A stretch of DNA of 64,000 nucleotides. Source: Azonexaceae bacterium (GTDB lineage Bacteria > Pseudomonadota > Gammaproteobacteria > Burkholderiales > Rhodocyclaceae). Below the pieces are notes generated by a model. That model was given only the letters and a program-made list of their open reading frames with translations, ran no database searches and was not told the DNA's origin. Where the stretch lies: the NCBI GenBank assembly GCA_009469675.1, contig SSSZ01000002.1:1-64000 (forward strand), read 5' to 3'. Positions 17,257 through 26,479 of the stretch are shown here, piece by piece; within the stretch, counting starts at the first letter, position 1; each line of letters opens with the position of its first letter. A program made the position numbers and the translations under genes.

Positions 17257-20001
17257 ATGAGTGGAATAAGCGGAAAACTGGCGAACAAGTTTCTCGGCCT
17301 GGGTCTGGTCGTCGCAATTGCGGTCATCGTTCCCATCGTGCCGCTGCTCAAGGGTTACCACGACCGCATCGCCGACACCGAGCGGGAACGGGCCGGGGTC
17401 GCGGTGCACCGCGAGATGCGCCTGATCCTGCAGGACGTCCAACGCCACCGGGGGGCGACCACCTCGCTTCTTTCGGGCAAGGAGCAGTTTCGCGAGCGGG
17501 CCGACAAGGCCCGGGCGGGGGTCGATAGCGCCATCGTCAAGGCCGACGCGGCGATCGCCGCGAACCAGGAGCGGCTCGGCAAGATCGAGGGCTGGGACAA
17601 GTTCAAGACGGGCTGGCAGGCCCTACGCGGCGGGTTCGCCGCCCTGCAGCCCGGGGCCAACATCCAACAGCACAATGAGTTGATCGGCGATCTCCTGGTG
17701 GCCATGGGGGCGGCTTCTGACCAGTCTGGCCTGGTTCTCGATCCCGACCTTGATACCTTCTACATGATGACGTTTTCTGTTCTCGAAATCCCCCAGGCGA
17801 CCGAACGCATGGGCCAGAGCCGGGCTCTGGGATCGCTCATCCTGTCGGAGAAGAGCCTCACCCAGGAGCGCCGCGATGCGATGATCGGCGCCTTTGCCGA
17901 AATGCGCCTGCGCGAGAAGGCCATCGTCACCGCCGGGGCCAAGGTTCTTGCGGCGAATCCCGAGGTCGGCGGCCGAATCAAGACCACTTTCGACGAGGCC
18001 CGGGCCGGGATCGCCCTGTTCATCGGCAACGTCGACCAGAACATTCTCAAGGCCGACCCCTTGACCTATGACCCGGCTCGCTATTTCGACGAAACCACCC
18101 ACGCCATCGACGCCTCGTTCAAGCTCTACGACGACGGCGTCAAGGGTCTGGACGATCTGCTCGGCCAGCGTATCGCGGGCATGCAGGCAACCCGCTTGTA
18201 TACCGTGGCGGGAGCTTTCGGCATCGTCGCCATCGCGGCTTACCTGGCCTTCGTCATCCTGCGCCGGGTCAACCGTTCGGTGGTGCAGGCGTCCGACGCC
18301 CTCGACCAGATCGCCGCGGGTCGGCTGGATGTTCCCCTGGCGGCGGATTCCAACGACGAAATCGGTCACCTCGTCGGCCGCCTCGACGAGATGCAGAAGC
18401 AACTGCGTGAGCAGTTGGAGCGGGAACGCCGCATCGCCAACGAAAACCTGCGCATCAAGGTTGCCCTCGACGTCACCTCGAACAACGTCATGGTGGCCGA
18501 CCCCGACGGCAACATCATCTATTGCAACAGCGCCGTCCTCACCATGATGCGCAACGCCGAAGCCGATATCCGCCGCGACCTGCCCAATTTCCGGGCCGAC
18601 GGCATCCTCGGCTCGAATTTCGACAGCTATCACAAAAATCCCGCCCACCAGCGCGGCATCCTCGCCAAGCTACGGGAAGCCTATCGTGCCGAGATGATGA
18701 TCGGCGGCCGCTATTTTGCCCTCGTCGCCACGCCCATCGTCAACGCCCAGGGCGAACGCCTCGGTACGGCGGTCGAGTGGCGGGATCGGACCGCCGAGGT
18801 TCTGATCGAACAGGAGGTGTCGGGCATCATCGAGGCGGCGGTGAGCGGCGATTTCAGCCAGCGCCTCGACAGTGAGCGCATGAGCGGCTTCTTCCGCCAG
18901 TTGTCCACCGGCGTCAACGACCTCCTCGAAGCCAACAGCCGCGCCCTCAACGACGTCGGGGCGATGCTGACGCGGCTTTCCAGCGGCGACCTCAGCCAGA
19001 AGATCGAAACCGATTACCGGGGCATGCTGGGCAAACTCAAGGACGACGCCAACACGACGGTGGACAACCTCCAGGAGATCGTCCAGTCGATCAAGGCGGC
19101 CACCGACGCGATCAACATCGCGGCCAAGGAGATCGCCTCGGGCAACCAGGATTTGTCGGGCCGCACCGAACAGCAGGCGAGCAGCCTGGAGGAAACCGCG
19201 TCGAGCATGGAAGAACTCACCGGCACGGTGCGCCAGAACGCCGACAACGCCCGCCAGGCCAACGAACTGGCCGGCAATGCCCAGAAGGTGGCGGAGCAGG
19301 GCGGGGCGGTGGTCGGCAAGGTGGTGCAGACCATGAGTTCGATCCACCAGGCGAGCAGCAAGATTGCCGACATCATCGGGGTGATCGACAGCATCGCCTT
19401 CCAGACCAACATCCTGGCCCTCAATGCGGCGGTTGAAGCGGCTCGGGCCGGCGAGCAGGGGCGGGGCTTCGCGGTGGTGGCCACCGAAGTGCGCAGCCTG
19501 GCCCAGCGCAGCGCTGCCGCCGCCAAGGAAATCAAGGGCCTGATCTCCGATTCGGTGGAAAAGGTCGATTCGGGAACCAAGCTGGTGGACCAGGCCGGCC
19601 GGACCATGGCCGAAGTGGTCGCCAGCATCAACCGGGTGGCCAGGATCATGGCCGACATCGCCAGCGCCAGCCGCGAGCAGAGCGCCGGCATCGACCAGGT
19701 CAGCCTGGCGGTGAGCCAGATGGACGAGGTGACGCAGCAGAACGCGGCCCTCGTCGAAGAGGCCGCCGCCGCCGCCGAGAGCCTGCAGGAACAGGCCCAG
19801 AATCTGGCCCAGGCCGTCTCGGTCTTTCATCTTTCCGGGCGGACGACCACCCCACCGCCCAGCGCCACGGCCAAACCCCGGGCCAAGCCTGTGGCTCCCC
19901 GGGCGGCGCTGCCCCACCACGAGCCGGTACGGCTCCACAAAGCCGCCGTGCGGCAGCCGGTAGCCAACGGCACCGCCGACGACGAATGGGAAGAATTCTG
20001 A
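17257..20001 (+). CDS. methyl-accepting chemotaxis protein with helical sensor and PAS
   Basis: A 914-residue transducer. It has a transmembrane helix at about 12-32, an all-helical periplasmic region to about 310 (QRHRGATTS near 65, [11 protein letters not shown] near 165), a second helix near 315-335, HAMP, a PAS-like domain with KNPAHQR (about 395-510), a second HAMP-like segment and a full MCP hairpin. The C-terminal EWEEF is a CheR tether. The periplasmic part may be a four-helix-bundle or NIT-like sensor, but I cannot name the ligand. It starts 34 nt after the previous MCP and shares almost the same signalling module. Confidence 0.92.
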   Translation: MSGISGKLANKFLGLGLVVAIAVIVPIVPLLKGYHDRIADTERERAGVAVHREMRLILQDVQRHRGATTSLLSGKEQFRERADKARAGVDSAIVKADAAIAANQERLGKIEGWDKFKTGWQALRGGFAALQPGANIQQHNELIGDLLVAMGAASDQSGLVLDPDLDTFYMMTFSVLEIPQATERMGQSRALGSLILSEKSLTQERRDAMIGAFAEMRLREKAIVTAGAKVLAANPEVGGRIKTTFDEARAGIALFIGNVDQNILKADPLTYDPARYFDETTHAIDASFKLYDDGVKGLDDLLGQRIAGMQATRLYTVAGAFGIVAIAAYLAFVILRRVNRSVVQASDALDQIAAGRLDVPLAADSNDEIGHLVGRLDEMQKQLREQLERERRIANENLRIKVALDVTSNNVMVADPDGNIIYCNSAVLTMMRNAEADIRRDLPNFRADGILGSNFDSYHKNPAHQRGILAKLREAYRAEMMIGGRYFALVATPIVNAQGERLGTAVEWRDRTAEVLIEQEVSGIIEAAVSGDFSQRLDSERMSGFFRQLSTGVNDLLEANSRALNDVGAMLTRLSSGDLSQKIETDYRGMLGKLKDDANTTVDNLQEIVQSIKAATDAINIAAKEIASGNQDLSGRTEQQASSLEETASSMEELTGTVRQNADNARQANELAGNAQKVAEQGGAVVGKVVQTMSSIHQASSKIADIIGVIDSIAFQTNILALNAAVEAARAGEQGRGFAVVATEVRSLAQRSAAAAKEIKGLISDSVEKVDSGTKLVDQAGRTMAEVVASINRVARIMADIASASREQSAGIDQVSLAVSQMDEVTQQNAALVEEAAAAAESLQEQAQNLAQAVSVFHLSGRTTTPPPSATAKPRAKPVAPRAALPHHEPVRLHKAAVRQPVANGTADDEWEEF
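19128..19826 (+). repeat. MCP signalling module, copy 2 of a near-identical pair
   Basis: Gapless counterpart of 16373-17071. Direct repeats of about 700 bp in the same orientation could recombine to delete the intervening 2.7 kb and fuse the two MCP genes in frame. Confidence 0.8.
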
Positions 20002-20003
20002 CC

Positions 20004-20912
20004 ATGGCCCTAGGCGACACCAGACGACCCGGCCCCTTCGGGGCCACTCCTGCCGCAGCACCGATGCCGCGGGAAACCGGGGGGCGGGAATTCAGCTTCT
20101 CGTCCACGGATTTCGAACGGGTGCGCAAACTGATCTACCAGCACGCCGGGATTTCCCTTTCGCCGGTCAAGCAGGACATGGTCTATTCCCGCCTGGCCCG
20201 CCGCCTGCGGGCCACTGGCAAGGCCTCTTTCGCCGATTACCTGGACGCCCTGGAAAAGCACGGCGGCGCCGAATGGGAGAGCTTCGTCAATTCGCTCACC
20301 ACCAATCTCACCTCGTTTTTCCGCGAACCCCATCATTTTCCTATTTTCGCCGAGCATCTCAAGAAGATCGGCACCAAGCGGCCGATCCGCGTTTGGTGTT
20401 CGGCCGCCTCCACCGGCGAGGAACCCTATTCGATCGCCATCACCGTGCTCGAAGCCTTTGGTGGCAATGCGTCCCACGTTTCGATCATGGCCTCGGACCT
20501 CGATACCAACGTGCTGGCCACGGCGCAAAAGGGCGTCTATCCCATCGACCGGGTGGAAAAGATGGACCCGGAGCGTCTGCGCCGCTTCTTCCTCAAGGGA
20601 ACCGGCGCCCAGGAGGGTATGGTGTCGGTGCGCCCGGAACTGCGCCGCATGATCCAGTTCCAGCGCATCAACCTGCTCGAACCCAACTGGCCGGTGAAGG
20701 GGCCGCTCGACGTCATCTTCTGCCGCAACGTGATGATTTATTTCGACAAGCCGACCCAGTACAAGATTCTTTCGCGCTTCGACCCCTTGATGGAACCTGA
20801 CGGCCTGATGTTCGCCGGCCATTCGGAAAGTTTTCTCCACGCCGCCGACCTGTTCCGTTCCCTCGGCAAGACCGTCTACGCCCTGACCCGGGCCAGCCGG
20901 CCCGGGAAGTAG
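20004..20912 (+). CDS. cheR: chemotaxis protein methyltransferase CheR
   Basis: S-adenosylmethionine-dependent glutamate methyltransferase acting on MCPs. The 302-residue protein has the N-terminal helical CheR domain (about 35-105), then a Rossmann methyltransferase domain with TSFFRE, VWCSAASTGEEPYS (SAM site), DLDTNVL and FCRNVMIYF. It starts just after the MCP stop; I use the ATG at 20004 rather than 19986, which would overlap the MCP. Both MCPs upstream end in EWEEF, the tether bound by CheR. Confidence 0.96.
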   Translation: MALGDTRRPGPFGATPAAAPMPRETGGREFSFSSTDFERVRKLIYQHAGISLSPVKQDMVYSRLARRLRATGKASFADYLDALEKHGGAEWESFVNSLTTNLTSFFREPHHFPIFAEHLKKIGTKRPIRVWCSAASTGEEPYSIAITVLEAFGGNASHVSIMASDLDTNVLATAQKGVYPIDRVEKMDPERLRRFFLKGTGAQEGMVSVRPELRRMIQFQRINLLEPNWPVKGPLDVIFCRNVMIYFDKPTQYKILSRFDPLMEPDGLMFAGHSESFLHAADLFRSLGKTVYALTRASRPGK

Positions 20913-20922
20913 AAGGGGCGCC

Positions 20923-21528
20923 GTGAACCACGCCTACGACGAACACCTCGCCACCAACCGCTATTTCGACCGGCATTTCGAATCGGATGCGGCCAAGATC
21001 CTGCCCGGCGAGTACTACGTCACCAGCCAGGAAATCGTCCTCGTCACCGTGCTCGGCTCCTGCGTCGCGGCCTGCATCCGCGATACCGATTCGGGGATCG
21101 GCGGCATGAACCACTTCATGCTGCCCGACGAAGGTGGCCGCGAGGTCGTCAGTTCGTCGGCGCGGTACGGCACCTACGCCATGGAAGTGCTCATCAACCA
21201 CCTGCTCAAGATGGGAGCCCGGCGCAACCGGCTGGAAGCCAAGGTTTTCGGCGGCGGCGCGGTGATGGAAAGCCTGGCGAGCAGCAATGTCGGGGCGCGC
21301 AACGCCGAATTCGTGCTCGACTACCTGAAGACCGAAAAAATTCCGGTGGTGGCCAAGGATTTGCTCGATTCCTATCCGCGCAAGGTCTATTACTTTCCCG
21401 CCAGCGGTCGCGTCCTGGTCAAGAAACTCCATCGCGTCCATAACGAAACCCTGTTTTCCCGGGAACGCGAATACAAGGCGAGGCTCACTACGGCCAAGGT
21501 GGAAGGCGATGTCGAATTGTTCATCTAA
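20923..21528 (+). CDS. cheD: chemoreceptor glutamine deamidase CheD
   Basis: Converts specific Gln side chains of MCPs to Glu. The 201-residue protein contains the catalytic Cys47 in GSCVAACI and the His of GGMNHFMLP, both in CheD order, plus the downstream Thr-containing region. The GTG start at 20923 follows AAGGGGCG and lies 10 nt after cheR. Placement between cheR and cheB is common in betaproteobacteria. Confidence 0.94.
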   Translation: MNHAYDEHLATNRYFDRHFESDAAKILPGEYYVTSQEIVLVTVLGSCVAACIRDTDSGIGGMNHFMLPDEGGREVVSSSARYGTYAMEVLINHLLKMGARRNRLEAKVFGGGAVMESLASSNVGARNAEFVLDYLKTEKIPVVAKDLLDSYPRKVYYFPASGRVLVKKLHRVHNETLFSREREYKARLTTAKVEGDVELFI

Positions 21529-21573
21529 GAGGGCGGCTACGCTCCGCAGACAGCATATGTGCAGGAAGAGCCC

Positions 21574-22626
21574 ATGAAAACCAAGGTACTGGTGGTTGAC
21601 GATTCGGCCCTCATGCGGGGGCTCCTGTCGGAAATGATCGCCGCGGCGCCGGACATGGAGGTCGTCGGCAGCGCGCCGGACGCCCTTACGGCCCGCGAGA
21701 TGATTAAAGCCCTCAATCCGGACGTCCTCACCCTCGACGTCCAGATGCCCAAAATGGACGGCCTGGCCTTCCTGGAACGCCTGATGCGGCTGCGGCCGAT
21801 GCCCGTCGTCATGGTCTCGGCCTATACCGAAGCCGGGTCGGAAACGACCTTGCGCGCCCTCGAACTGGGGGCCGTCGATTTCATCGGCAAACCGCGGGCC
21901 GACAGCGCCCAGAGCATGGAAGCCTACGGCGAGGAGCTGGTCGAAAAGCTGCGGGCCGCCAGGGGGGCACACCTCTACAAACCGGCGCCCGTCGTGCCGC
22001 CTGCGGTGCGGCTGGCCGGGGCGGTCAAGCCGTTGGCGATCAACCGAGGAGGCGTTATCAACAAGATCATCTTTGTCGGGGCATCGACCGGCGGTACCGA
22101 GGCCATCAAGCATTTTCTCGCCGGCGTACCGGCCGATTGCCCGCCCATTCTCATTGTCCAGCACATGCCGGAATCCTTCACGGCGTCCTTCGCCCGCCGC
22201 CTCGACACCCTGTCGGCGCCCCGGGTGATCGAGGTCACCGGAGGCGAAAAGGTCGAACCCGGAACGGTCTATATCGCCCCGGGGCACTCCCACCTGCGCA
22301 TCCGCAAGGCGGGACCAGGCTACGCCACCGAACTCCTGGCGACGCCGCCGGTCAATCGCCACCGCCCGTCGGTGGATGTCCTCTTCGACTCGGCCGCCGA
22401 AATGGTCGGGCGCCAGGCCGTGGCCACCATCCTCACCGGCATGGGCAAGGACGGCGCCCAGGGCCTGTTGCGGTTGCGCCAGGCCGGGGCCAGGACGTTC
22501 GGCCAGGACGAGGCGAGCTGCGTCGTCTACGGCATGCCGCGGGAGGCCTTCCTGATTGGCGCCGTCGAGGAGCAATGCAGCCTCGACGACATGGCGCGCA
22601 AGGTACTCGCCGCGGCCAACCGCTGA
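21574..22626 (+). CDS. cheB: chemotaxis methylesterase/deamidase CheB
   Basis: A 350-residue response regulator with a receiver domain (Asp9-Asp10, phospho-acceptor Asp55 in [10 protein letters not shown]), a linker and a C-terminal methylesterase domain. The catalytic triad regions are visible: Ser in [10 protein letters not shown], His in [12 protein letters not shown], and Asp in GMGKDGAQG. It removes methyl groups added by CheR. The start at ATG 21574 is preceded by AGGAAGAG; a TTG/GTG extension upstream is unnecessary. Confidence 0.96.
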   Translation: MKTKVLVVDDSALMRGLLSEMIAAAPDMEVVGSAPDALTAREMIKALNPDVLTLDVQMPKMDGLAFLERLMRLRPMPVVMVSAYTEAGSETTLRALELGAVDFIGKPRADSAQSMEAYGEELVEKLRAARGAHLYKPAPVVPPAVRLAGAVKPLAINRGGVINKIIFVGASTGGTEAIKHFLAGVPADCPPILIVQHMPESFTASFARRLDTLSAPRVIEVTGGEKVEPGTVYIAPGHSHLRIRKAGPGYATELLATPPVNRHRPSVDVLFDSAAEMVGRQAVATILTGMGKDGAQGLLRLRQAGARTFGQDEASCVVYGMPREAFLIGAVEEQCSLDDMARKVLAAANR

Positions 22627-22705
22627 CGGCCGGGGCGGAGACTAACGTTCGTGCGAAAATGAGTATTAAACTGTTCAACAATCCAACCACGCCAAGGGAT
22701 TCAGC

Positions 22706-23011
22706 ATGCAAGCCACAGTAAGCAAGGAAGGCGGCAAGGCCGTCATCACCCTCACCGGTCGGTTCGACTTCAACACCCACCGGGATTTCCGGGCCGCCTA
22801 CGAACCCCTGGTCGCCGACCCGGCGTTGCGCGAGGTGACCGTCGATTTTGCCGGCGTCGACTACCTCGACAGTTCCGCCCTCGGCATGCTGCTCATGTTG
22901 CGCGACAAGGTCACCGGCGCCGGCAAGGAAGTCGGCCTCGGCAACGTCCGCGGCGCGGTCAAGCAGGTACTGGATATTGCCAATTTCGGCAAACTTTTCC
23001 GCATTTCCTAA
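22706..23011 (+). CDS. STAS-domain protein (anti-sigma factor antagonist-like)
   Basis: A 101-residue single STAS domain like SpoIIAA/RsbV. VDYLDSSALGMLL contains the Ser that is phosphorylated in this family. No HPK/RsbW kinase or PP2C phosphatase is in the window, so the partner is unknown. It lies 79 nt after cheB in the same direction. Stand-alone STAS proteins occur near chemotaxis or flagellar genes in several proteobacteria; a role here is inference only. Confidence 0.88.
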   Translation: MQATVSKEGGKAVITLTGRFDFNTHRDFRAAYEPLVADPALREVTVDFAGVDYLDSSALGMLLMLRDKVTGAGKEVGLGNVRGAVKQVLDIANFGKLFRIS

Positions 23012-23113
23012 AGAATCGCCGCCCGGCGGTCGATAACCCGATGGCCCCGCCCGAATGAAAAGGCCCGGCGCCCGCCCGGCGGAGGAAGGGATGCGAATTG
23101 GCTAATGTAAGCG

Positions 23114-23202
23114 TAATTCAAGCACTGGTGCGGATTCCCCCGATTCGATGGTGGGGAAAACACGGGTTTATCCTTGGGCGGAATGTGTGTATGCTTGAAT
23201 TA
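23114..23202 (+). promoter_or_regulatory. inverted repeat and possible promoter upstream of cheV
   Basis: In the 249-bp gap before cheV, TAATTCAAGCA (23114-23124) is matched by its exact reverse complement TGCTTGAATTA (23192-23202), centre to centre 78 bp, about 7.5 helical turns. TTGGGC (23174-23179) and GAATTA (23197-23202) are 17 bp apart and could be -35 and -10, which would put the second arm over the -10. The rest of 23012-23260 holds a GC-rich imperfect hairpin after the STAS gene and nothing else I recognise. Confidence 0.35.
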
Positions 23203-23260
23203 TCGATGAACACCGTCGGTCGGCCCACGGCCGGCCGGTTATAAGAAGAAGGGGTGGAGA

Positions 23261-24226
23261 ATGTCTGATTTGCTCAAGAGTATTGACGCTCGGACCAAGC
23301 TTGCGGGAACCAACAAGCTGGAGATACTCCTGTTCTTCCTCGGCGTGGACCAGCGTACCGGCCGCCGCGAAACCTACGGGATCAACGTCTTCAAGGTCCG
23401 CGAGGTGATGCGCACCCCCCCCATCACGGCGGCCCCCGACATGCCGTCTTCGGTCGAAGGCATGGTCAGCCTGCGCGGCGTTCTGGTGCCCGTGGTCGAT
23501 CTTGCCAAATACACGGGCGTGGCTGCCGATACGCCCCGCGACATCATGATCGTCACCGAATACGCCGGCCATACCCAGGGCTTCCTGGTCGAAGGCGTCG
23601 ACACCATCTTGCGCCTCGACTGGAGCAAGATGCGCGTTCCGCCCGAGATGCTCACCGCCCAGACCGGCGGCCTGGTGACGGCGGTGACCGAACTTGAAGA
23701 CGGTCGCCTGGTGATGATGATGGACGTCGAAAAGGTGCTCTCGGAGACCACCAGCTACGACGACGAGATCATGTATCGCGGTGTCGTGGCGGTAAACCGG
23801 CCCGATGCCACGGTGTTCTATTGCGACGATTCGAGCGTCGCCCGCAAGCAGATTGAGCGGACCCTGGCGGCCATGGGCGTCAAGTCGGTCTCCGGCATGA
23901 ACGGCCGGCAGATGTGGGACGAACTGGAAAAGATGGCGACCTACGCCCAATCCATAGGCAAGCAGGCCAGCGACCTGATAAGCCTGGTCCTCACCGATAT
24001 CGAAATGCCCGAGATGGACGGCTACATCCTGACCAAGCGCATCAAGTCCGACCCGCGCTTTACCGGCATTCCGGTCATCATGCATTCGTCCCTTTCCGGC
24101 ATGTCGAACCAGAAGCTCGGCCAGTCGGTCGGGGTCGACGAATATGTCCCCAAATTTGAGCCGATGCGGCTATCGGAAACCTTGTCCCGCCGTCTGCAGG
24201 GTAACCTCCCTGCCAAGGCAGCTTAA
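23261..24226 (+). CDS. cheV: chemotaxis protein CheV (CheW-receiver fusion), copy 1
   Basis: A 321-residue protein with an N-terminal CheW-like domain (about 1-165) and a C-terminal receiver domain (about 185-315, YCDDSS and [13 protein letters not shown]). CheV couples receptors to CheA and its phosphorylation tunes adaptation. AAGAAGGGG precedes the ATG. It is first of a five-gene set cheV-cheV-cheY-cheZ-cheA, spaced by 11-17 nt. [17 protein letters not shown] segment matches the CheV family start. Confidence 0.95.
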   Translation: MSDLLKSIDARTKLAGTNKLEILLFFLGVDQRTGRRETYGINVFKVREVMRTPPITAAPDMPSSVEGMVSLRGVLVPVVDLAKYTGVAADTPRDIMIVTEYAGHTQGFLVEGVDTILRLDWSKMRVPPEMLTAQTGGLVTAVTELEDGRLVMMMDVEKVLSETTSYDDEIMYRGVVAVNRPDATVFYCDDSSVARKQIERTLAAMGVKSVSGMNGRQMWDELEKMATYAQSIGKQASDLISLVLTDIEMPEMDGYILTKRIKSDPRFTGIPVIMHSSLSGMSNQKLGQSVGVDEYVPKFEPMRLSETLSRRLQGNLPAKAA

Positions 24227-24243
24227 AAGAGGCAGGAGGCGCC

Positions 24244-25182
24244 ATGGAAGTCGTGGAAAACAAGAATCTGCTCGACAGCGTCGATGCCCGTACCCGCCTG
24301 GCCGGGTCGAACAAGATGGAAATCCTGCTGTTCTCCCTGGGAACGCGGGAGACCTTCGGCATCAATGTGTTCAAGGTGCGGGAGGTCGGGCGGACGCCGC
24401 ACATCACCAAGACCCCCAACATGCCCCGCGGCGTCGAAGGCCTGATTTCGCTGCGCGGCAATGTCATCCCGGTGTTGTCGCTGGCGCCTTTCCTGCAGCT
24501 TGAAGGCGTTCCCGCCGGCCTGGGCAAGACCATGATGGTCGCCGAATATTCCAAGCGCACCCTGGGATTCCTGGTGCACGAAGTGGATCGCATCATTCGC
24601 GTCGATTGGGACCGCGTCAAGGCGCCGGAAAGCGTGCTGACCTCGAACCAGGGGCTGATTACCGCGGTCATCGAGCTCGACGGCGGCGGCCTGGTTTCGA
24701 TCCTCGACGTCGAACAGATCCTGGCCAATGCCTTCGGCGAAGCGATCATCGTCGATATTCCGCCGGCCCGGGTCGATGCCGACACCAGCGTCTTTTTCTG
24801 CGACGACTCCATCGTCGCCCGGCGCAAGATCACCGAAGTCCTGGAAAAGCTCGGGGTGCGGCACAAGCATGCGACCAACGGCGCCGAAGCCTGGACCCGG
24901 CTCCAGGCCATCGCCGCCCACGCCCACCAGACCGGTCGCAAGATGCGGGAAGAAATTCGCCTCATCCTGGTCGACGCCGAGATGCCGGAAATGGACGGTT
25001 ACGTGTTGACCAAGAACATCAAGAACGATCCGCGCTTCGAGGGGGTGCCGATCGTCATGCATTCGTCCCTTTCCTCCGAGGCCAATCGCGCCATGGGCAA
25101 GTCGGTCGGGGTTGACGCCTACGTCGCCAAATTCGATGCCGAGGCCCTGGCCGATACCCTGAGACCCCTGCTCGAACGATAA
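24244..25182 (+). CDS. cheV: chemotaxis protein CheV, copy 2
   Basis: A 312-residue paralogue of the preceding gene, 17 nt downstream, with the same CheW plus receiver layout ([25 protein letters not shown]). The two are clearly diverged in sequence but share short identical DNA runs around the receiver end (MHSSLS region). Several bacteria carry multiple CheV proteins assigned to different receptor sets; which receptors each serves cannot be read here. Confidence 0.95.
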   Translation: MEVVENKNLLDSVDARTRLAGSNKMEILLFSLGTRETFGINVFKVREVGRTPHITKTPNMPRGVEGLISLRGNVIPVLSLAPFLQLEGVPAGLGKTMMVAEYSKRTLGFLVHEVDRIIRVDWDRVKAPESVLTSNQGLITAVIELDGGGLVSILDVEQILANAFGEAIIVDIPPARVDADTSVFFCDDSIVARRKITEVLEKLGVRHKHATNGAEAWTRLQAIAAHAHQTGRKMREEIRLILVDAEMPEMDGYVLTKNIKNDPRFEGVPIVMHSSLSSEANRAMGKSVGVDAYVAKFDAEALADTLRPLLER

Positions 25183-25198
25183 CAATCTGGAGTACCGC

Positions 25199-25594
25199 AT
25201 GGCTGCTGATCCGAAAATGAGATTTCTGGTGGTGGACGATTTTTCCACCATGCGTCGTATTGTCCGCAACCTCTTGAAGGAACTCGGCTTCACCAACGTC
25301 GACGAGGCCGAAGACGGTGCGATCGCGCTCCAGAAGTTGCAGGCCGGCGGTTTCGAGTTTGTCGTCACCGACTGGAACATGCCCAATATGGACGGCCTGA
25401 CCCTGCTCCAGACCATCCGCTCGACGCCCAGCCTCAAGCATCTGCCGGTGCTTATGATTACCGCCGAAGCCAAGAAGGAAAACATCATCGCCGCCGCCCA
25501 GGCGGGCGCCAGCGGCTACATCGTCAAGCCCTTCACGGCAGGGACTTTGTCCGAAAAGCTCAACAAGATTTTTGAAAAAATGGGCCAGGGCTGA
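25199..25594 (+). CDS. cheY: chemotaxis response regulator CheY (motor-binding type)
   Basis: A 131-residue receiver domain with Asp13-Asp14, phospho-acceptor Asp58 ([11 protein letters not shown]), Thr in MITAEA and Lys in GYIVKPF. The N-terminal [17 protein letters not shown] is nearly identical to that of enterobacterial CheY, so this is the likely FliM-binding CheY. It is directly followed by cheZ, its phosphatase, 12 nt downstream. Confidence 0.96.
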   Translation: MAADPKMRFLVVDDFSTMRRIVRNLLKELGFTNVDEAEDGAIALQKLQAGGFEFVVTDWNMPNMDGLTLLQTIRSTPSLKHLPVLMITAEAKKENIIAAAQAGASGYIVKPFTAGTLSEKLNKIFEKMGQG

Positions 25595-25606
25595 TAGGAA
25601 CCGAAC

Positions 25607-26467
25607 ATGACTGCCACCAACGATTCCTCCGACCTGGAAGCCCTGTTCGACAGCATTGCCGCCGATGTCGGGCGCACCGCGCCGCCGCCGGCTGCGCCCG
25701 CGGCGCCGGTGCCGCCCCCCGCCCCGGCCAGCGCCGGCGCCGATAACGACGATCTGCAGGCCCTGTTCGACAGCGTCGCCTCCGAATATACCGTCGAGCC
25801 GGCTCCCGCCGCTTCCGCCACCCCGCCCCCGGGCGAAGGGGCTGGCGGTGCCTGGCCCCAGCAGGAAGCCGTCTTCAACCGCATCGGCCACATGGCCCGC
25901 GAGTTGCACGACACCTTGCGCCAACTGGGCTACGACAAGCTCCTCGAACAGACCATGTCGGCGCTGCCCGATGCCAAGGACCGTCTCGCCTACGTCGCCA
26001 ACCTGACCGAGCAGGCGGCGTGCCGCGTCCTCAACGCCACCGATATCGCCAGCCCCCTGGTGGCCGATATCGAAACCTCGGCCAAGGCTCTGGGTACTCG
26101 TTGGGACAAGGTATTCGCCAACCAGTTGGGGGTTGACGAATTCAAGACCCTGGCCGCCGATACTCGGGCCTACCTGAATCAACAGGTTCCGGAAAAGGCC
26201 CAGGCGACCCACGCCCAACTCACCGAAATCATGATGGCCCAGGATTTCCAGGATCTCACCGGGCAGGTCATCAAGAAGATCGTCGCGCTTGCCCAGACCC
26301 TGGAGCAGAGCATGATGGGGCTGCTCATCGAAGTCGTGCCGGAGCAGCGCCGCACCGAGGAAGTCAACAACCTGATGAACGGGCCGGTGATTTCCGCCGA
26401 AGGGCGCAACGATGTCGTGGTCAACCAGGCGCAGGTCGACGACCTGCTGGACAGCCTCGGTTTCTAA
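25607..26467 (+). CDS. cheZ: CheY-P phosphatase CheZ
   Basis: A 286-residue protein longer than E. coli CheZ (214). The core has the conserved MMAQDFQDLTGQVIKKIV segment with the catalytic Gln and Asp, and it ends with DDLLDSLGF, the CheY-P-binding tail. An added N-terminal region of about 85 residues contains DLEALFDSIA (9-18) and DLQALFDSVA (49-58), separated by Pro/Ala linkers; both resemble the C-terminal CheY-binding peptide. Confidence 0.94.
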   Translation: MTATNDSSDLEALFDSIAADVGRTAPPPAAPAAPVPPPAPASAGADNDDLQALFDSVASEYTVEPAPAASATPPPGEGAGGAWPQQEAVFNRIGHMARELHDTLRQLGYDKLLEQTMSALPDAKDRLAYVANLTEQAACRVLNATDIASPLVADIETSAKALGTRWDKVFANQLGVDEFKTLAADTRAYLNQQVPEKAQATHAQLTEIMMAQDFQDLTGQVIKKIVALAQTLEQSMMGLLIEVVPEQRRTEEVNNLMNGPVISAEGRNDVVVNQAQVDDLLDSLGF

Positions 26468-26479
26468 GGGAGCGAAGCC

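Noticed and set aside
23118-23150. sigma28-like TCAA and CCCGATTC upstream of cheV
   Set aside because: Spacing is 17 rather than 15 and the -10 has two mismatches.
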